A stretch of DNA of 64,000 nucleotides from Candidatus Saccharibacteria bacterium UBA4387 (GTDB lineage: Bacteria > Patescibacteriota > Saccharimonadia > Saccharimonadales > Saccharimonadaceae): contig DGRN01000010.1 of the NCBI GenBank assembly GCA_002391075.1, positions 1-64,000 on the forward strand. The letters run 5' to 3'. Under the pieces are notes generated by a model. The model saw nothing but the letters and a program-made list of their open reading frames with translations. It was not told where the DNA came from and did not search any database. The translations under genes and the position numbers were made by a program. Of this stretch, positions 53,759-63,750 are shown in pieces; within the stretch, counting starts at the first letter, position 1; each line of letters begins with the position of its first letter.

Positions 53759-54259
53759 ATGAAAACCGCTCCCAAAAAATCAAAAATCCTCTTCTTTGTC
53801 ATACCAATAATCGCCATCGGCATCGTCTGCTGTATCTTCTTCGCTCGCCACATCGCCCCGACCACCTCTCAAAAATTCCGCCTCGACGCCGAATATTACA
53901 ACCAAGAGCAAGGCTCGCTCCAATCCATCACCGCTAAAGAATTCGCCCAGCTCCTAGCCGACAAAAAATCCTTCGTCATCATCGCCCACATGGTCCTCTG
54001 CCCAGCCGAAGCGCCACTCACCACCACCGCCGAGCAATTCGTCGACGACCAAAAACTCCGCTTCTACGACATCACCGAAACCGAATTCGACCAAACCGCC
54101 CTCCACGACACCGTCAAATATCTTCCAACCGCCGCCATCTACCGCGACGGCCAACTCGTCGCTTGGCTCGACGCCGAATCCGACGCCGACCTCCCCGCCT
54201 ACAAAACCACCGCCGACTTCGAGCGTTGGCTCTCATCTTACGTCCAGCTCTCCTATTGA
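53759..54259 (+). CDS. Membrane-anchored thioredoxin-fold-like protein without CxxC
   Basis: 166 aa. Basic tail, one membrane helix (about 10-28), then a domain whose strand/helix order looks thioredoxin-like: FVIIAHMVLCPAEAPL (the active-site position has a single Cys, no CxxC), TVKYLPTAAIYRDGQLVAWLD (a Pro in the cis-Pro position). It would therefore not be a normal dithiol oxidoreductase. TATAAT (53746-53751) ends 7 nt before the ATG: leaderless. Divergent from the DUF3152 gene. Confidence 0.68.
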   Translation: MKTAPKKSKILFFVIPIIAIGIVCCIFFARHIAPTTSQKFRLDAEYYNQEQGSLQSITAKEFAQLLADKKSFVIIAHMVLCPAEAPLTTTAEQFVDDQKLRFYDITETEFDQTALHDTVKYLPTAAIYRDGQLVAWLDAESDADLPAYKTTADFERWLSSYVQLSY

Positions 54260-54284
54260 CTTTTTAGCCAAAATATGCTAAAAT
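54256..54284 (+). promoter_or_regulatory. Canonical promoter
   Basis: TTGACT (54256-54261), 17 bp, TGcTAAAAT (hexamer 54279-54284). Confidence 0.82.
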
Positions 54285-54342
54285 TATAGAGATTGCCATA
54301 ACGGCATCGATCTTTATATTTCTAGAGAGGTGCGTGATTTGC

Positions 54343-54597
54343 ATGTTAAAGAAGGACCTGTATATCAACTCCACAAGCTCAGAGAGCAAGATTTTCTTCA
54401 CACCGAAATATCATCCGTCCAGCCAGCGGCTGACCGCCGTACTACGCAAAGCGGTCTTCACCAATAAGTGCTCCCGGGCTGATATCGAAAATCTCTATAA
54501 AGGAGAAATACGAATATATTTCAACCCGACCGTGCACAAAGCGGCGGACCGAAAAGCCCTCATCAGCAAAGTATGCAACATAGTCAAAACATCTTAA
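54343..54597 (+). CDS. Orphan small basic protein
   Basis: 84 aa from ATG 54343 (GTG 54334 is an alternative closer to the AGAGAGG site). Basic, no membrane segment; pattern LTAVLRKAVFTNKCSRADIENLYKGEIRIYF looks like a small alpha/beta domain. No family recognised. Own promoter, leader with a TGCC/GGCA hairpin and terminator: member of the orphan single-gene class. Confidence 0.7.
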   Translation: MLKKDLYINSTSSESKIFFTPKYHPSSQRLTAVLRKAVFTNKCSRADIENLYKGEIRIYFNPTVHKAADRKALISKVCNIVKTS

Positions 54598-54600
54598 TCC

Positions 54601-54632
54601 AAAAAGCCGGCACTCGCCGGCTTTCGTTTTTT
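54601..54632 (+). terminator. Rho-independent terminator
   Basis: AAAGCCGG/CCGGCTTT stem then T-rich run. Confidence 0.85.
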
Positions 54633-54660
54633 CAATCTGTTTATGCTAAAATAGCCTTAT

Positions 54661-55779
54661 ATGAATATACCCGGAGAACAAACACAAAACAAACCAGATT
54701 ACGCCCCAATCTTCAATCAAAGAGAAAACTACAAATTTCGAGATATCACTGATACGCCAAGAAAATACGACGCCCTCATTGACAGATATCAATCCATTCG
54801 CCCACAGCCAGACGACTTTGCGGACAAGAAAATGTTCAGTCAAGAATCAATCGAAAGAGACAATCAAACAGTAGAAGAAAAGAAGCAATATCACGACAAA
54901 GACGAAGAGGAAGTGGACGCTGGTGCGCTCGAATCCATGCTCTACTACATGACCCAACAGGGCCAATTACTCGAAGGCGCCTTCAGCGAGCCTAGCTCTG
55001 AATACGACGACTACTTACATGCCACCGACCTCATCATCGGCATTCCCCGGCCGACCTTTAAACGTGACGCCGTCGCCAGCATAGATGCAACCACCACGAC
55101 AAATTACAATGGCACAACCAATCCCATCGTCAGAAAGTTCCAACATGCCCGCGAAAAAGGCTGCAGAACTAAAGATAGGAAAGTCGTCATTCCTTACACA
55201 ACCCGCATCGACTACTACAGCCACGGTTCTTCCAAGACCAAACTCTCTCGTATTCCACATTACACACTTGGCGTCAGTCCTCAATATATTCAACGCCTCG
55301 TAGACCAATTCAATCTTCCTGCAAACGGCATCGACATCTCTAACATCCCAAACCCTCACGTCCAAGCCAAACTCCTCACCGAGCTATACTACCAAGGCAG
55401 AGCCGGCTACTATAGCTGCCAATTAGCCGAATACGATGCCGAAACTCCCGAATCAATATCCGCAATCAAACAAGCAGCCGGAATGCACAAAGAGTTCGCC
55501 GATCACGCCTCAAAAGAACTCCAACGACTCCTCGGCGTAGAAGATCCTAAGAAATTAGCAGATGCCATTTTTAAGTTTTTCAAATCCGAAATACAGCTCT
55601 CCGACGGAAAAGATCCCACCTTCCTAGGCATCACGAACGAAAGCCTCCGTGCTCTCAACACGGCGATTAAGGATCTTAAAGAACGCCGAACCGCAGCCAA
55701 TGCTGCCAATATCGCACAGGCCGCCAAACACACAAGCGGCGTACTTCAAGGCGGCAATCCAAAACCTGCCACTGCCTAA
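54661..55779 (+). CDS. Soluble 372-aa protein, unknown function
   Basis: Extended -10 (TATGCTAAAAT, hexamer 54647-54652) ends 8 nt before the ATG: leaderless. No signal peptide or membrane helix. The N-terminal 90 residues are charged and probably disordered; a middle beta-like part contains KVVIPYTTRIDYYSHGSS; the C-terminal 130 residues are helical. No family recognised. Ends in a bidirectional terminator shared with the tRNA-Ser region. Confidence 0.78.
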   Translation: MNIPGEQTQNKPDYAPIFNQRENYKFRDITDTPRKYDALIDRYQSIRPQPDDFADKKMFSQESIERDNQTVEEKKQYHDKDEEEVDAGALESMLYYMTQQGQLLEGAFSEPSSEYDDYLHATDLIIGIPRPTFKRDAVASIDATTTTNYNGTTNPIVRKFQHAREKGCRTKDRKVVIPYTTRIDYYSHGSSKTKLSRIPHYTLGVSPQYIQRLVDQFNLPANGIDISNIPNPHVQAKLLTELYYQGRAGYYSCQLAEYDAETPESISAIKQAAGMHKEFADHASKELQRLLGVEDPKKLADAIFKFFKSEIQLSDGKDPTFLGITNESLRALNTAIKDLKERRTAANAANIAQAAKHTSGVLQGGNPKPATA

Positions 55780-55784
55780 AGCCC

Positions 55785-55811
55785 AAAAATCCCCCAACCG
55801 GGGGATTTTTC
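55785..55811. terminator. Bidirectional terminator
   Basis: AAAAATCCCCC/GGGGGATTTTT stem between the 372-aa gene and the minus-strand tRNA-Ser unit. Confidence 0.88.
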
Positions 55812-55823
55812 ATGCACAAAAAA

Positions 55824-55955
55824 TGGCGGAGAGAACAGGATATAAACAATGCGCCGTCGTTTCGCAAGCTCAACCGGGCATTGGGCGAACCTTTTTGGCT
55901 CTCATCCTGTCTCGCAGACTCAAAAAAACAACCCTACGGGTTGTATTTATGAATC
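55824..55955 (-). repeat. tRNA-tail unit of tRNA-Ser, 132 bp
   Basis: On the minus strand the unit follows the tRNA and ends in another copy of its 3' end: TGGCGGAGAGAACAGGAT (55824-55841, plus-strand view) against TGGCGGAGAGGACAGGAT in the tRNA, one mismatch in 18. Inside, on the minus strand: a terminator ACAACCC-GTA-GGGTTGT plus T run right after CCA, a GACAGGAT segment able to pair with the tail, GGTTCG, CGCCCAATGC, and a hairpin CAATGC...GCATTG. Plan resembles the glycine units but it is shorter and lacks the GGAG hairpin. Confidence 0.72.
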
Positions 55956-56045
55956 TGGCGGAGAGGACAGGATTCGAACCTGCGAAAGCCTTGCGACCTT
56001 ACACGCTTTCCAAGCGTGCTCCTTCAACCACTCGGACACCTCTCC
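55956..56045 (-). tRNA. tRNA-Ser (GGA)
   Basis: Minus strand: acceptor GGAGAGG/CCTCTCC, anticodon arm CACGC-TTGGAAA-GCGTG with anticodon GGA, long variable arm typical of serine, T arm CAGG-TTCGAAT-CCTG, discriminator G, CCA encoded. Confidence 0.95.
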
Positions 56046-56132
56046 AGCTCCTTCCATTCTACCACAGTCACCCTATTTCGCCAAATCCGTCCCATAACCA
56101 TTTTCCAAATCCAGCAAAAAATGTTATATCTA

Positions 56133-56161
56133 TTGACTTTTTTGCATTTTTGTGCTAGAAT
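56133..56161 (+). promoter_or_regulatory. Canonical promoter with structured leader
   Basis: TTGACT (56133-56138), 17 bp, TGcTAGAAT (hexamer 56156-56161). The 125-nt leader holds AGGCAT-TC-ATGCCT and CCGC-CAA-GCGG hairpins before the ribosome site. Confidence 0.8.
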
Positions 56162-56291
56162 AAAAAGACAAGGCATTCATGCCTAGAACCTTAAAATGTA
56201 CTATTTCCCTCGTTACAGTACTTTTTCGGTTCGACTACCTTATCATTCTGTCCGCCAAGCGGCAGATCACTTGCACAAGGAGGAAACGATT

Positions 56292-56801
56292 ATGAGCAGA
56301 AGAGGATTCATCACCCCCGGCAGCAACATCGGCTTCATCAGGGCCGGCATCGACCTGGAAACCGCCTACGTCTGCGAGCTCCGCCAGAAGGTAGAGCTGC
56401 GCAGCGACTGCATCATGCAGTCCATGCTCGGCACCGATGCCGACAAGCTGGAGGGCACCGATTTCCACTTCAACGGCGCTTGCGTCGACATCACCTGCAA
56501 CCCCGGCAAGGGCGGCAAGATCAAGTGGCTCAACAGAGAAAGCGACCCGATCGACCGCGCAAGCGTGCCGGTAACGGTACGCTACGGCATCCGCTACCAC
56601 AACGGCCGCAAGTACCTGGCACGCCCCGTCCTCGTAGTCGCCGTCGACTGCGCCAATACGTCGTGGCTCTCGAGAAACATGATGTTCCTCACCGAGAGCT
56701 TGACGACCAAGAAAATGATCGACAAGCTCATCCGCATCATCGATGACATCATCTTCGATGCGGAGGACAATCCCGAGAAGTACGGGATTACACTCGCCTA
56801 A
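56292..56801 (+). CDS. Orphan cytosolic protein, unknown function
   Basis: 169 aa from ATG 56292 with AAGGAGGAA about 6 nt upstream. No signal peptide or membrane segment, no family recognised. Codon use stands out: CTG, CAG, AAG and AGG dominate where neighbours use CTC, CAA and CGC, so it looks transferred. The last 60 residues are helical (MIDKLIRIIDDIIFDAEDN). Followed after 32 nt by a second gene with its own perfect ribosome site, probably one transcript. Confidence 0.8.
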   Translation: MSRRGFITPGSNIGFIRAGIDLETAYVCELRQKVELRSDCIMQSMLGTDADKLEGTDFHFNGACVDITCNPGKGGKIKWLNRESDPIDRASVPVTVRYGIRYHNGRKYLARPVLVVAVDCANTSWLSRNMMFLTESLTTKKMIDKLIRIIDDIIFDAEDNPEKYGITLA

Positions 56802-56833
56802 CTACCCAAACAAGGAAAGGAGGTGATCATCAA

Positions 56834-57154
56834 GTGACAGTGTTGTACTGCCTTGAAAAGCAAGGCAAAGTGCCTACAAACAAGTCACTGGCAACAATCA
56901 CCTTCCTCCTGCATCAGGAGGGAGTAATTCGCGACAGCGACAAGCTCGAGGCACGAGGAGGCCATAAGTGGAACGATCCCCAAACTCTCAGCAGAGCTAT
57001 CCGCAAGAACGACATCGTTACGGCCATATCGACCGAAGATGAAGGTTTCTTCTATCTGCGTGGAAAAAAAGAGATTACATATCTCAAAGAAGCACTCCGC
57101 GCAGCCAAAAACAAAACCTCATTCGAGGTCGTGATGGATTATGTCCAGAAATAA
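56834..57154 (+). CDS. Orphan small protein, GTG start
   Basis: 106 aa. AAAGGAGGTGATC, a perfect anti-16S match, lies just before GTG 56834. The N-terminal part (KSLATITFLLHQEGVIRDSDKLEARGG) looks like a helix-turn-helix or winged-helix start, and EGFFYLRGKKEITYLKEALR could be the wing and following helix; this is a shape impression only. It may regulate or partner the upstream gene. Followed by a terminator. Confidence 0.72.
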   Translation: MTVLYCLEKQGKVPTNKSLATITFLLHQEGVIRDSDKLEARGGHKWNDPQTLSRAIRKNDIVTAISTEDEGFFYLRGKKEITYLKEALRAAKNKTSFEVVMDYVQK

Positions 57155-57173
57155 GAAATAGTACATGCCCCAC

Positions 57174-57203
57174 AAGCCCCAACCGCAAGGAAGGGGCTTT
57201 TTC
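57174..57203 (+). terminator. Rho-independent terminator
   Basis: AAGCCCC/GGGGCTT stem then T run. Confidence 0.83.
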
Positions 57204-57292
57204 TTGTCTTCAATTATCGCCAAAAAACATTTTTTCCGTCTATAATATAAATTAAGTTTTCATAAAATTTAACTGCGAAGAATTGCGAGAAA

Positions 57293-58351
<1,059 letters not shown>

Positions 58352-58353
58352 AA

Positions 58354-59583
58354 ATGGCCATACTCATTAAAACTCATTTTCACCTTGCCATCGACAGCCT
58401 TCGTCGCAACCGTGGCCGCACTTTTCTTTCTGCGCTCGGCATTGCCATCGGCGTAGCATCCATCGTTCTGATTCTTTCCCTCACCGGCAGCATCGACCGC
58501 CTCATCACTACCAACAGCGACAAAAACAACGCTAATCTCATCCTGGTTCGCCCTAGCACCGGCAAAGACGCAACTGGCAGCATCATCGACGAACTCACTG
58601 CCACCAACCAATACGTCAAATCGAACCTTACCATCGACGACGTCAAAACCATCTCCGACCTGCCGAACGTTTCCGCTGTCGCCCCAATCGCAATTTCCAA
58701 TTCCGCCATCACTGTCGCAGATCGCAACTACGAAGACGTCAACGTTGTCGCCACCAGCACCGACCTGCTCAACATCATCAACATTCCACTTAAAAACGGC
58801 CAATTCCTCGACACCACGCTTCGCGAAAATGTCGCCGTCCTTGGCTACAACACAGCCATGAAAATGTACGGCGGCCCAGAGGCCATCACTAAAACTTTCT
58901 ACTACAACGGCCAACAGTTCATGGTCGTCGGCGTCCTCGAAGAAATTGACGACCCTATCAACTTCAACGGTGTCGACTTCGACAATTCCATCCTCATCAA
59001 CCTCAACTTCGCCAGCACTTTCGAATCTTCCATCCAAATCCAGCAAATCGACATCCGTACCGCCACCACCAATTCCGTCGAAGAAAGCATCGAGCAAATT
59101 AACAACAAACTCAGTGAGTCCAAACACGGCAGCAAAAGTTTCGAAATCATCTCCAGCAAAGAAGCCGCTCACCCGGCCGGTTCCCTACTCTCGACCGTTT
59201 CCTACATGCTAACCTTAGTCGCTTCCATTTCCCTCATCGTCGGCGGCGTTGGCATCATGAACATTATGCTCGTCTCAGTCTCCGAACGCACTCGCGAAAT
59301 CGGCATCCGCAAATCCGTCGGCGCCAGCAGCGGTAACATCCTCTTGCAATTCCTTTTCGAATCCATCATCCTCAGCGTCATGGGCGGCGTCATGGGATTC
59401 GCGCTCGGCTACATCGGCGCTTTCCTCATTTCGCTCATTTCGCCTTTCGCGCCACACATTTCCTGGAACATTCTTGCGATTACTGGCGGAGTTTCCCTAG
59501 CAGTCGGCGTACTCTTCGGCATCTATCCAGCCATCAAAGCCGCCCGCAAAGACCCTATCGTTTCCCTCAAATTCTACCGCTAG
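58354..59583 (+). CDS. MacB-like ABC transporter permease
   Basis: 409 aa. Topology of MacB/FtsX family: one membrane helix near the N-terminus (RTFLSALGIAIGVASIVLILSL), a large extracytoplasmic domain (about 50-275), and three helices at the end. Visible: VGGVGIMNIMLVSVSERTREIGIRKSVGAS, the conserved FtsX-type cytoplasmic motif, and a last segment with YPAIKAARKDPIVSLKFYR. AAGGAG before the ATG. Partner of the ATPase just upstream. Confidence 0.93.
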   Translation: MAILIKTHFHLAIDSLRRNRGRTFLSALGIAIGVASIVLILSLTGSIDRLITTNSDKNNANLILVRPSTGKDATGSIIDELTATNQYVKSNLTIDDVKTISDLPNVSAVAPIAISNSAITVADRNYEDVNVVATSTDLLNIINIPLKNGQFLDTTLRENVAVLGYNTAMKMYGGPEAITKTFYYNGQQFMVVGVLEEIDDPINFNGVDFDNSILINLNFASTFESSIQIQQIDIRTATTNSVEESIEQINNKLSESKHGSKSFEIISSKEAAHPAGSLLSTVSYMLTLVASISLIVGGVGIMNIMLVSVSERTREIGIRKSVGASSGNILLQFLFESIILSVMGGVMGFALGYIGAFLISLISPFAPHISWNILAITGGVSLAVGVLFGIYPAIKAARKDPIVSLKFYR

Positions 59584-59600
59584 CGAAATCGACGAAGCAC

Positions 59601-59634
59601 AAAAATATCTCCCAACCCGGGAGATATTTTTTTG
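59601..59634. terminator. Bidirectional terminator
   Basis: AAAATATCTCCC/GGGAGATATTTT stem between converging genes. Confidence 0.88.
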
Positions 59635-59649
59635 TTGCAGCAGCTCGAC

Positions 59650-62600
59650 CTAATCCAACTCGATCAAGCCTGCCGCAATTAGCGCATTGAACACACCAGG
59701 CGTATCTTCACCGCGCAAAATTCGTCGGCGCGCATCATCAGTCTGCGCATTCCAGTTATTAATGATCGCCCTCGTAATTCCTAGCACGCTCGCGTCTGGC
59801 GCCGCCCCGCCCCTAGTCATCACAGTATTCAGTAAGCTATCATCAATATCAATGTTCGTCGTCAAGCTATCACTCTTGATTGCCTCAAAGGCCGCAGCAG
59901 TCTCAGCTTCCGCTTCTGCTGGAGCCTCGACGACTGGCACTTCCGTAGCAGTCTCAGCTTCCGTTTCTGCCGGAGTCTCAACGACTGGCACTTCCGTCTC
60001 AGCCACCACTTCCTCTTCAGGCAAGACAGCTTCCTCCTCACCCAAAACTACCGGCTCTTCAGCAGTACCTTCCTCGGCTTCGCCTTCAACTTCGATTTCA
60101 GGTGCATTTGACGGCTCCTCAATAATCGGCACACCGGCGCTATATCTATTGGCCGTAGAGCGGCTTGCCGCCAACTCATTACGTCCGTTCAGACCAAACA
60201 GCGGATAATTGAACGTCGATGCTATTGTCGGATCAACATGTTCCGTAACCGTACGCGTCACATTAAAGATGTCTTCCATATTCTGTGTATGCGAGATTAT
60301 TTCGCTGCCGTCAAATCCATGGCCCGAAGTCGTCGCAATCGACGCGATATTTCGCACGCCATTCGAATCAAGCCCCAAATCGACACCCAAATGGAAGCGA
60401 TCAAAAGCAAAACTCTCCGCCACGCCACGCAAAGTCGGATCTGCCGAACTCGACATCACGAAGTTACCGCTGGCCTGATCATATGCCGCCGGCAGCAAGA
60501 AGCCGGTTCCATTATTTCCATCTATATCATTCGTGCGCACAACCCAAACCAAACGACCATTCGCCGCTTCTAGCTTTGGATCAATCGTCATATTACTATT
60601 GAATGGATTATTACGTAACCGCGCAAACCATTTGTCCGTTTCTGTAAAGAAGACGTCTTTTTCGCTCAAATCATATTCGGCAGTACCGTTATTTAGCCAG
60701 TTTTCATCGCCAATATGAATCTGCTCTGAACGTTGCGACACGTAATCGCCGAGCGTCACATCCGTAAATGTGCCATCCGGACGTTGCCCAACCTGCACCA
60801 TCTTGTAATCTGGATGTTGCTGCAAAATCTGCTGAGCCTCGTTCCTTGTCACGCCAGTGCGATAATTCGCCACGTGCGAGATGTCCGCCCCGCCAGATTC
60901 AAGCGGTCGAATAAACGCGCCGACGCCATTCCAGCCCTCAGCTCGCGCTCGTTCAATCCTTGCAAAAGTACCTTCAAGAATCGTATGGCTTGCACCATCT
61001 GTATCTTTTACGCCGCGCAAACGATCAATCACGCCCGTCATATTCGGATCAAACGCCGCCCGAATCTCAGACGCAACCGTACCGAGCGCGAATGTCGTTG
61101 CTGCCGCCTTCACGCCAGCTCGACGCGCCATCTTGCGGCGCAACTTACACGCCAGCTTGTCTTTCTCATCGATACTTTCCTCAAGTGCATGCAACGTGTT
61201 CGCGCCCTCGCCAATCGTGCTGCGCAACGACTGCACATCAACGCCATTATCGCTCATTATTACTTCAGCTCTCGCCAAAGCAATATCATACCTCAAACGC
61301 TCTTCCGGAATATTCTCTGGATGGTCGTTCGAATACGCAATCAAATCCACGTTTCGATCATCGCTCAACTCTCGCGCAAAATACATCGCTGAGAAAAGGC
61401 CCTTCAAACCGTCTTTTTCCGCATCCGTAATCGTGCCATCACGCATCTTATTCAGCAAACCATTCATACTGTCTGTCGCGTCGCTAGCGTCGATCATATC
61501 ATACGTGGCTTTATACAACTCACGATTCTTCGCGTATCTCCGACCCGTCTCCGTCTCGCGCACATTCATTCCGCGCGCCAAATCGCGACGCATCTTCGTA
61601 ATATCTTCCTGTGCTCTATGATTTTCTTTCACCCCCGCAATCATACCGCTAGCCAATACCGAAGCTGGGAATACGACCTTCAAAGCTCTTTGCACTACGC
61701 CATTCGACGAACTTTCCCCGCCAAACAACAAAGCACCCGCGACGCCAGTGGCCGCCGTCAGCGCACCCGCCGGCACAAAACGCCCCACCTTGCTTCGCTT
61801 CAGCTTTTCAATCACCTCATCACACTTACTCTTGTGAATTTCCGTCCGAATATTGCTGCGCGTTTCCGCATTAACAATCGCAAAGCCCTTCATCAAGCGC
61901 TCGATGCCGTCCGCATGCTTATCACAATCAGACATCGCGTCATATTGCATTTTCGCGGCTTCCGCCATCGCAAAGAAGTTATTCGTCATTACTTCTGCGT
62001 TCGCATTTGCATTTGGGCAAATCTCACGCAAGTGATTCACCTCGCCCAGAAATGCCGCTCTGTCCGCAATTTCACCCTTCGCATAGCGTTGCACAATGTC
62101 GCGCATCCCCACCGCATAATTCACTTTTTCCAAATCAGTGGTTTCTTGCTCATCTTGTCCCGGCAAACGCTCGTAAACATGCAGCTCGCCATCGTCACCA
62201 CGATGCACGCTATAAGACGCAAACTTTTCACCGACTTTCGAGTGAATCAAAGAATCATAGGCTTGCTCAGTATGGCGCGCCACAAAATCATACTTCATTG
62301 TCTCAGTCGCAGAGGCCGCCGTCCAATCGCGCTCTAGCAAATTTCGCCACTTCGTAATCTTTATATCTGCCAAAGCATTACGACGCTCGTCGTCCGACAA
62401 ATTCGGATCATCATAAATCTCATTTGCCTTCTTAATCGCCTCAAACGCCTGCTTTTCATAAGAAACCTTAAAAGCCTCGCGCAGCAAATTACCAATGAAT
62501 CTCTTACGCAAGCCCCGCCCAATACGACTAAACAATCCGTTCTTATTTTCATCGCCTTCGATACGCTCGCGCAACATTTCTTCCGAAATCTCTTTCGCTC

Positions 62601-63726
62601 TCGTGTGCGCATCGCTTTCACGATCCATATCGACCAAAACTATTGGCGACAACGCTTCAAACGCGCCTTGCTCTACCTCTTCTTCGGATTCCTCAGATTC
62701 AGATTCAGCCGTCTGATGCCTATCAAAGTTTACCACCCCATTCTCATCGACCGCCAAGTTACCTTCAGCAAGGGGTACTACCGCTTGCTCTTCAGCTTCG
62801 GCCGCAGCAAATTCATAACCAAGCATCGGCACATCAATCGACGGCATCGTCGGCACATCGATTGATGGCATCGTCGGTACGTCAATTGACGGCATCTCAG
62901 GAAGCACTTGTATACCATCGTTAGCATCAATATTTTTTTCAGGCTCAACCGAAACATCTTCCTCGGCTAGCGGTTCAAGCGCAATATCGTCCATCTGAAC
63001 CTTCGGCACCTCAATCGACGGCATCTCATCAGGGCGCATATACCGCCTAATGAACTTCTTTCGCAGTCCAGCCAAAGCCTCTCTATCTACCTCAGGCGCC
63101 GCATCAGGAAAATTCGGGTCGCCATCCATCACGAACACCGCCCGCTTCACCATTTTGTCGCGACCATAATCCGGCCGCTTCATTTGCGACAACATCTGCC
63201 CCGCCAATTTCCCCTCATCAGTGTCGTCATTTTTCGCCTCATCTTCTAGCAGCGAAACAAATTCATCGGTTGCAAAAATCTTCGAATTATCAAATTCGAA
63301 TCCATATTTGCCTTGACGGCTCAAATCTTCCCGCGAATACGGTTTGTTCCTATCTTTCTCACGCAAAATCCGCCGAATCTCGCGCAACTTATCGTATTTA
63401 TTCTCGACAGTTTCCGCTTTTTTCGGCTCTAATAACCCTACGCGTCTAAAATAATCGTGAATCGATTCCCCGTCATTCACCGGATTTTTCGAAATCGTTT
63501 CACTAACTCGACTCATATCCATCGCCAAAACTTTTGCCACATCGCTATCTGCGCCTGGATACAAATCAGGAATCTTCGCACTACCACCTTCCGGATTTAG
63601 CTTGGAGGCAGCCTTAGCCGCCTCCTCGCCAACTTTCTTAGCACGTTCGCTATCTACTCCTTCCGGTACGGCAATCGATTCCATTCCAACCGATACGGAT
63701 TCCATTTTCGGACCATTCGGCTTCAT
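59650..63726 (-). CDS. Giant 1358-aa protein with internal membrane pair, unknown function
   Basis: Starts at ATG 63726 with GGGAGGT 9 nt upstream. No signal peptide. Residues 1-340 are charged and disordered, with the repeat MPSIDVPT three times in a row (around 285-310). A long helical part follows, then two hydrophobic segments (about 655-705; FVPAGALTAATGVAGALLFG and a second one), more helices, a beta-rich part (about 960-1220) and a Glu/Val/Pro-rich linker with near-duplicate blocks (VPVVETPAE/VPVVEAPAE) before a small C-terminal helical domain. Part of the N-terminal region matches the neighbouring partial gene. Function unknown. Confidence 0.83.
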   Translation of the reverse strand: MKPNGPKMESVSVGMESIAVPEGVDSERAKKVGEEAAKAASKLNPEGGSAKIPDLYPGADSDVAKVLAMDMSRVSETISKNPVNDGESIHDYFRRVGLLEPKKAETVENKYDKLREIRRILREKDRNKPYSREDLSRQGKYGFEFDNSKIFATDEFVSLLEDEAKNDDTDEGKLAGQMLSQMKRPDYGRDKMVKRAVFVMDGDPNFPDAAPEVDREALAGLRKKFIRRYMRPDEMPSIEVPKVQMDDIALEPLAEEDVSVEPEKNIDANDGIQVLPEMPSIDVPTMPSIDVPTMPSIDVPMLGYEFAAAEAEEQAVVPLAEGNLAVDENGVVNFDRHQTAESESEESEEEVEQGAFEALSPIVLVDMDRESDAHTRAKEISEEMLRERIEGDENKNGLFSRIGRGLRKRFIGNLLREAFKVSYEKQAFEAIKKANEIYDDPNLSDDERRNALADIKITKWRNLLERDWTAASATETMKYDFVARHTEQAYDSLIHSKVGEKFASYSVHRGDDGELHVYERLPGQDEQETTDLEKVNYAVGMRDIVQRYAKGEIADRAAFLGEVNHLREICPNANANAEVMTNNFFAMAEAAKMQYDAMSDCDKHADGIERLMKGFAIVNAETRSNIRTEIHKSKCDEVIEKLKRSKVGRFVPAGALTAATGVAGALLFGGESSSNGVVQRALKVVFPASVLASGMIAGVKENHRAQEDITKMRRDLARGMNVRETETGRRYAKNRELYKATYDMIDASDATDSMNGLLNKMRDGTITDAEKDGLKGLFSAMYFARELSDDRNVDLIAYSNDHPENIPEERLRYDIALARAEVIMSDNGVDVQSLRSTIGEGANTLHALEESIDEKDKLACKLRRKMARRAGVKAAATTFALGTVASEIRAAFDPNMTGVIDRLRGVKDTDGASHTILEGTFARIERARAEGWNGVGAFIRPLESGGADISHVANYRTGVTRNEAQQILQQHPDYKMVQVGQRPDGTFTDVTLGDYVSQRSEQIHIGDENWLNNGTAEYDLSEKDVFFTETDKWFARLRNNPFNSNMTIDPKLEAANGRLVWVVRTNDIDGNNGTGFLLPAAYDQASGNFVMSSSADPTLRGVAESFAFDRFHLGVDLGLDSNGVRNIASIATTSGHGFDGSEIISHTQNMEDIFNVTRTVTEHVDPTIASTFNYPLFGLNGRNELAASRSTANRYSAGVPIIEEPSNAPEIEVEGEAEEGTAEEPVVLGEEEAVLPEEEVVAETEVPVVETPAETEAETATEVPVVEAPAEAEAETAAAFEAIKSDSLTTNIDIDDSLLNTVMTRGGAAPDASVLGITRAIINNWNAQTDDARRRILRGEDTPGVFNALIAAGLIELD

Positions 63727-63750
63727 GTCTATCACCTCCCAATCTAGTTA

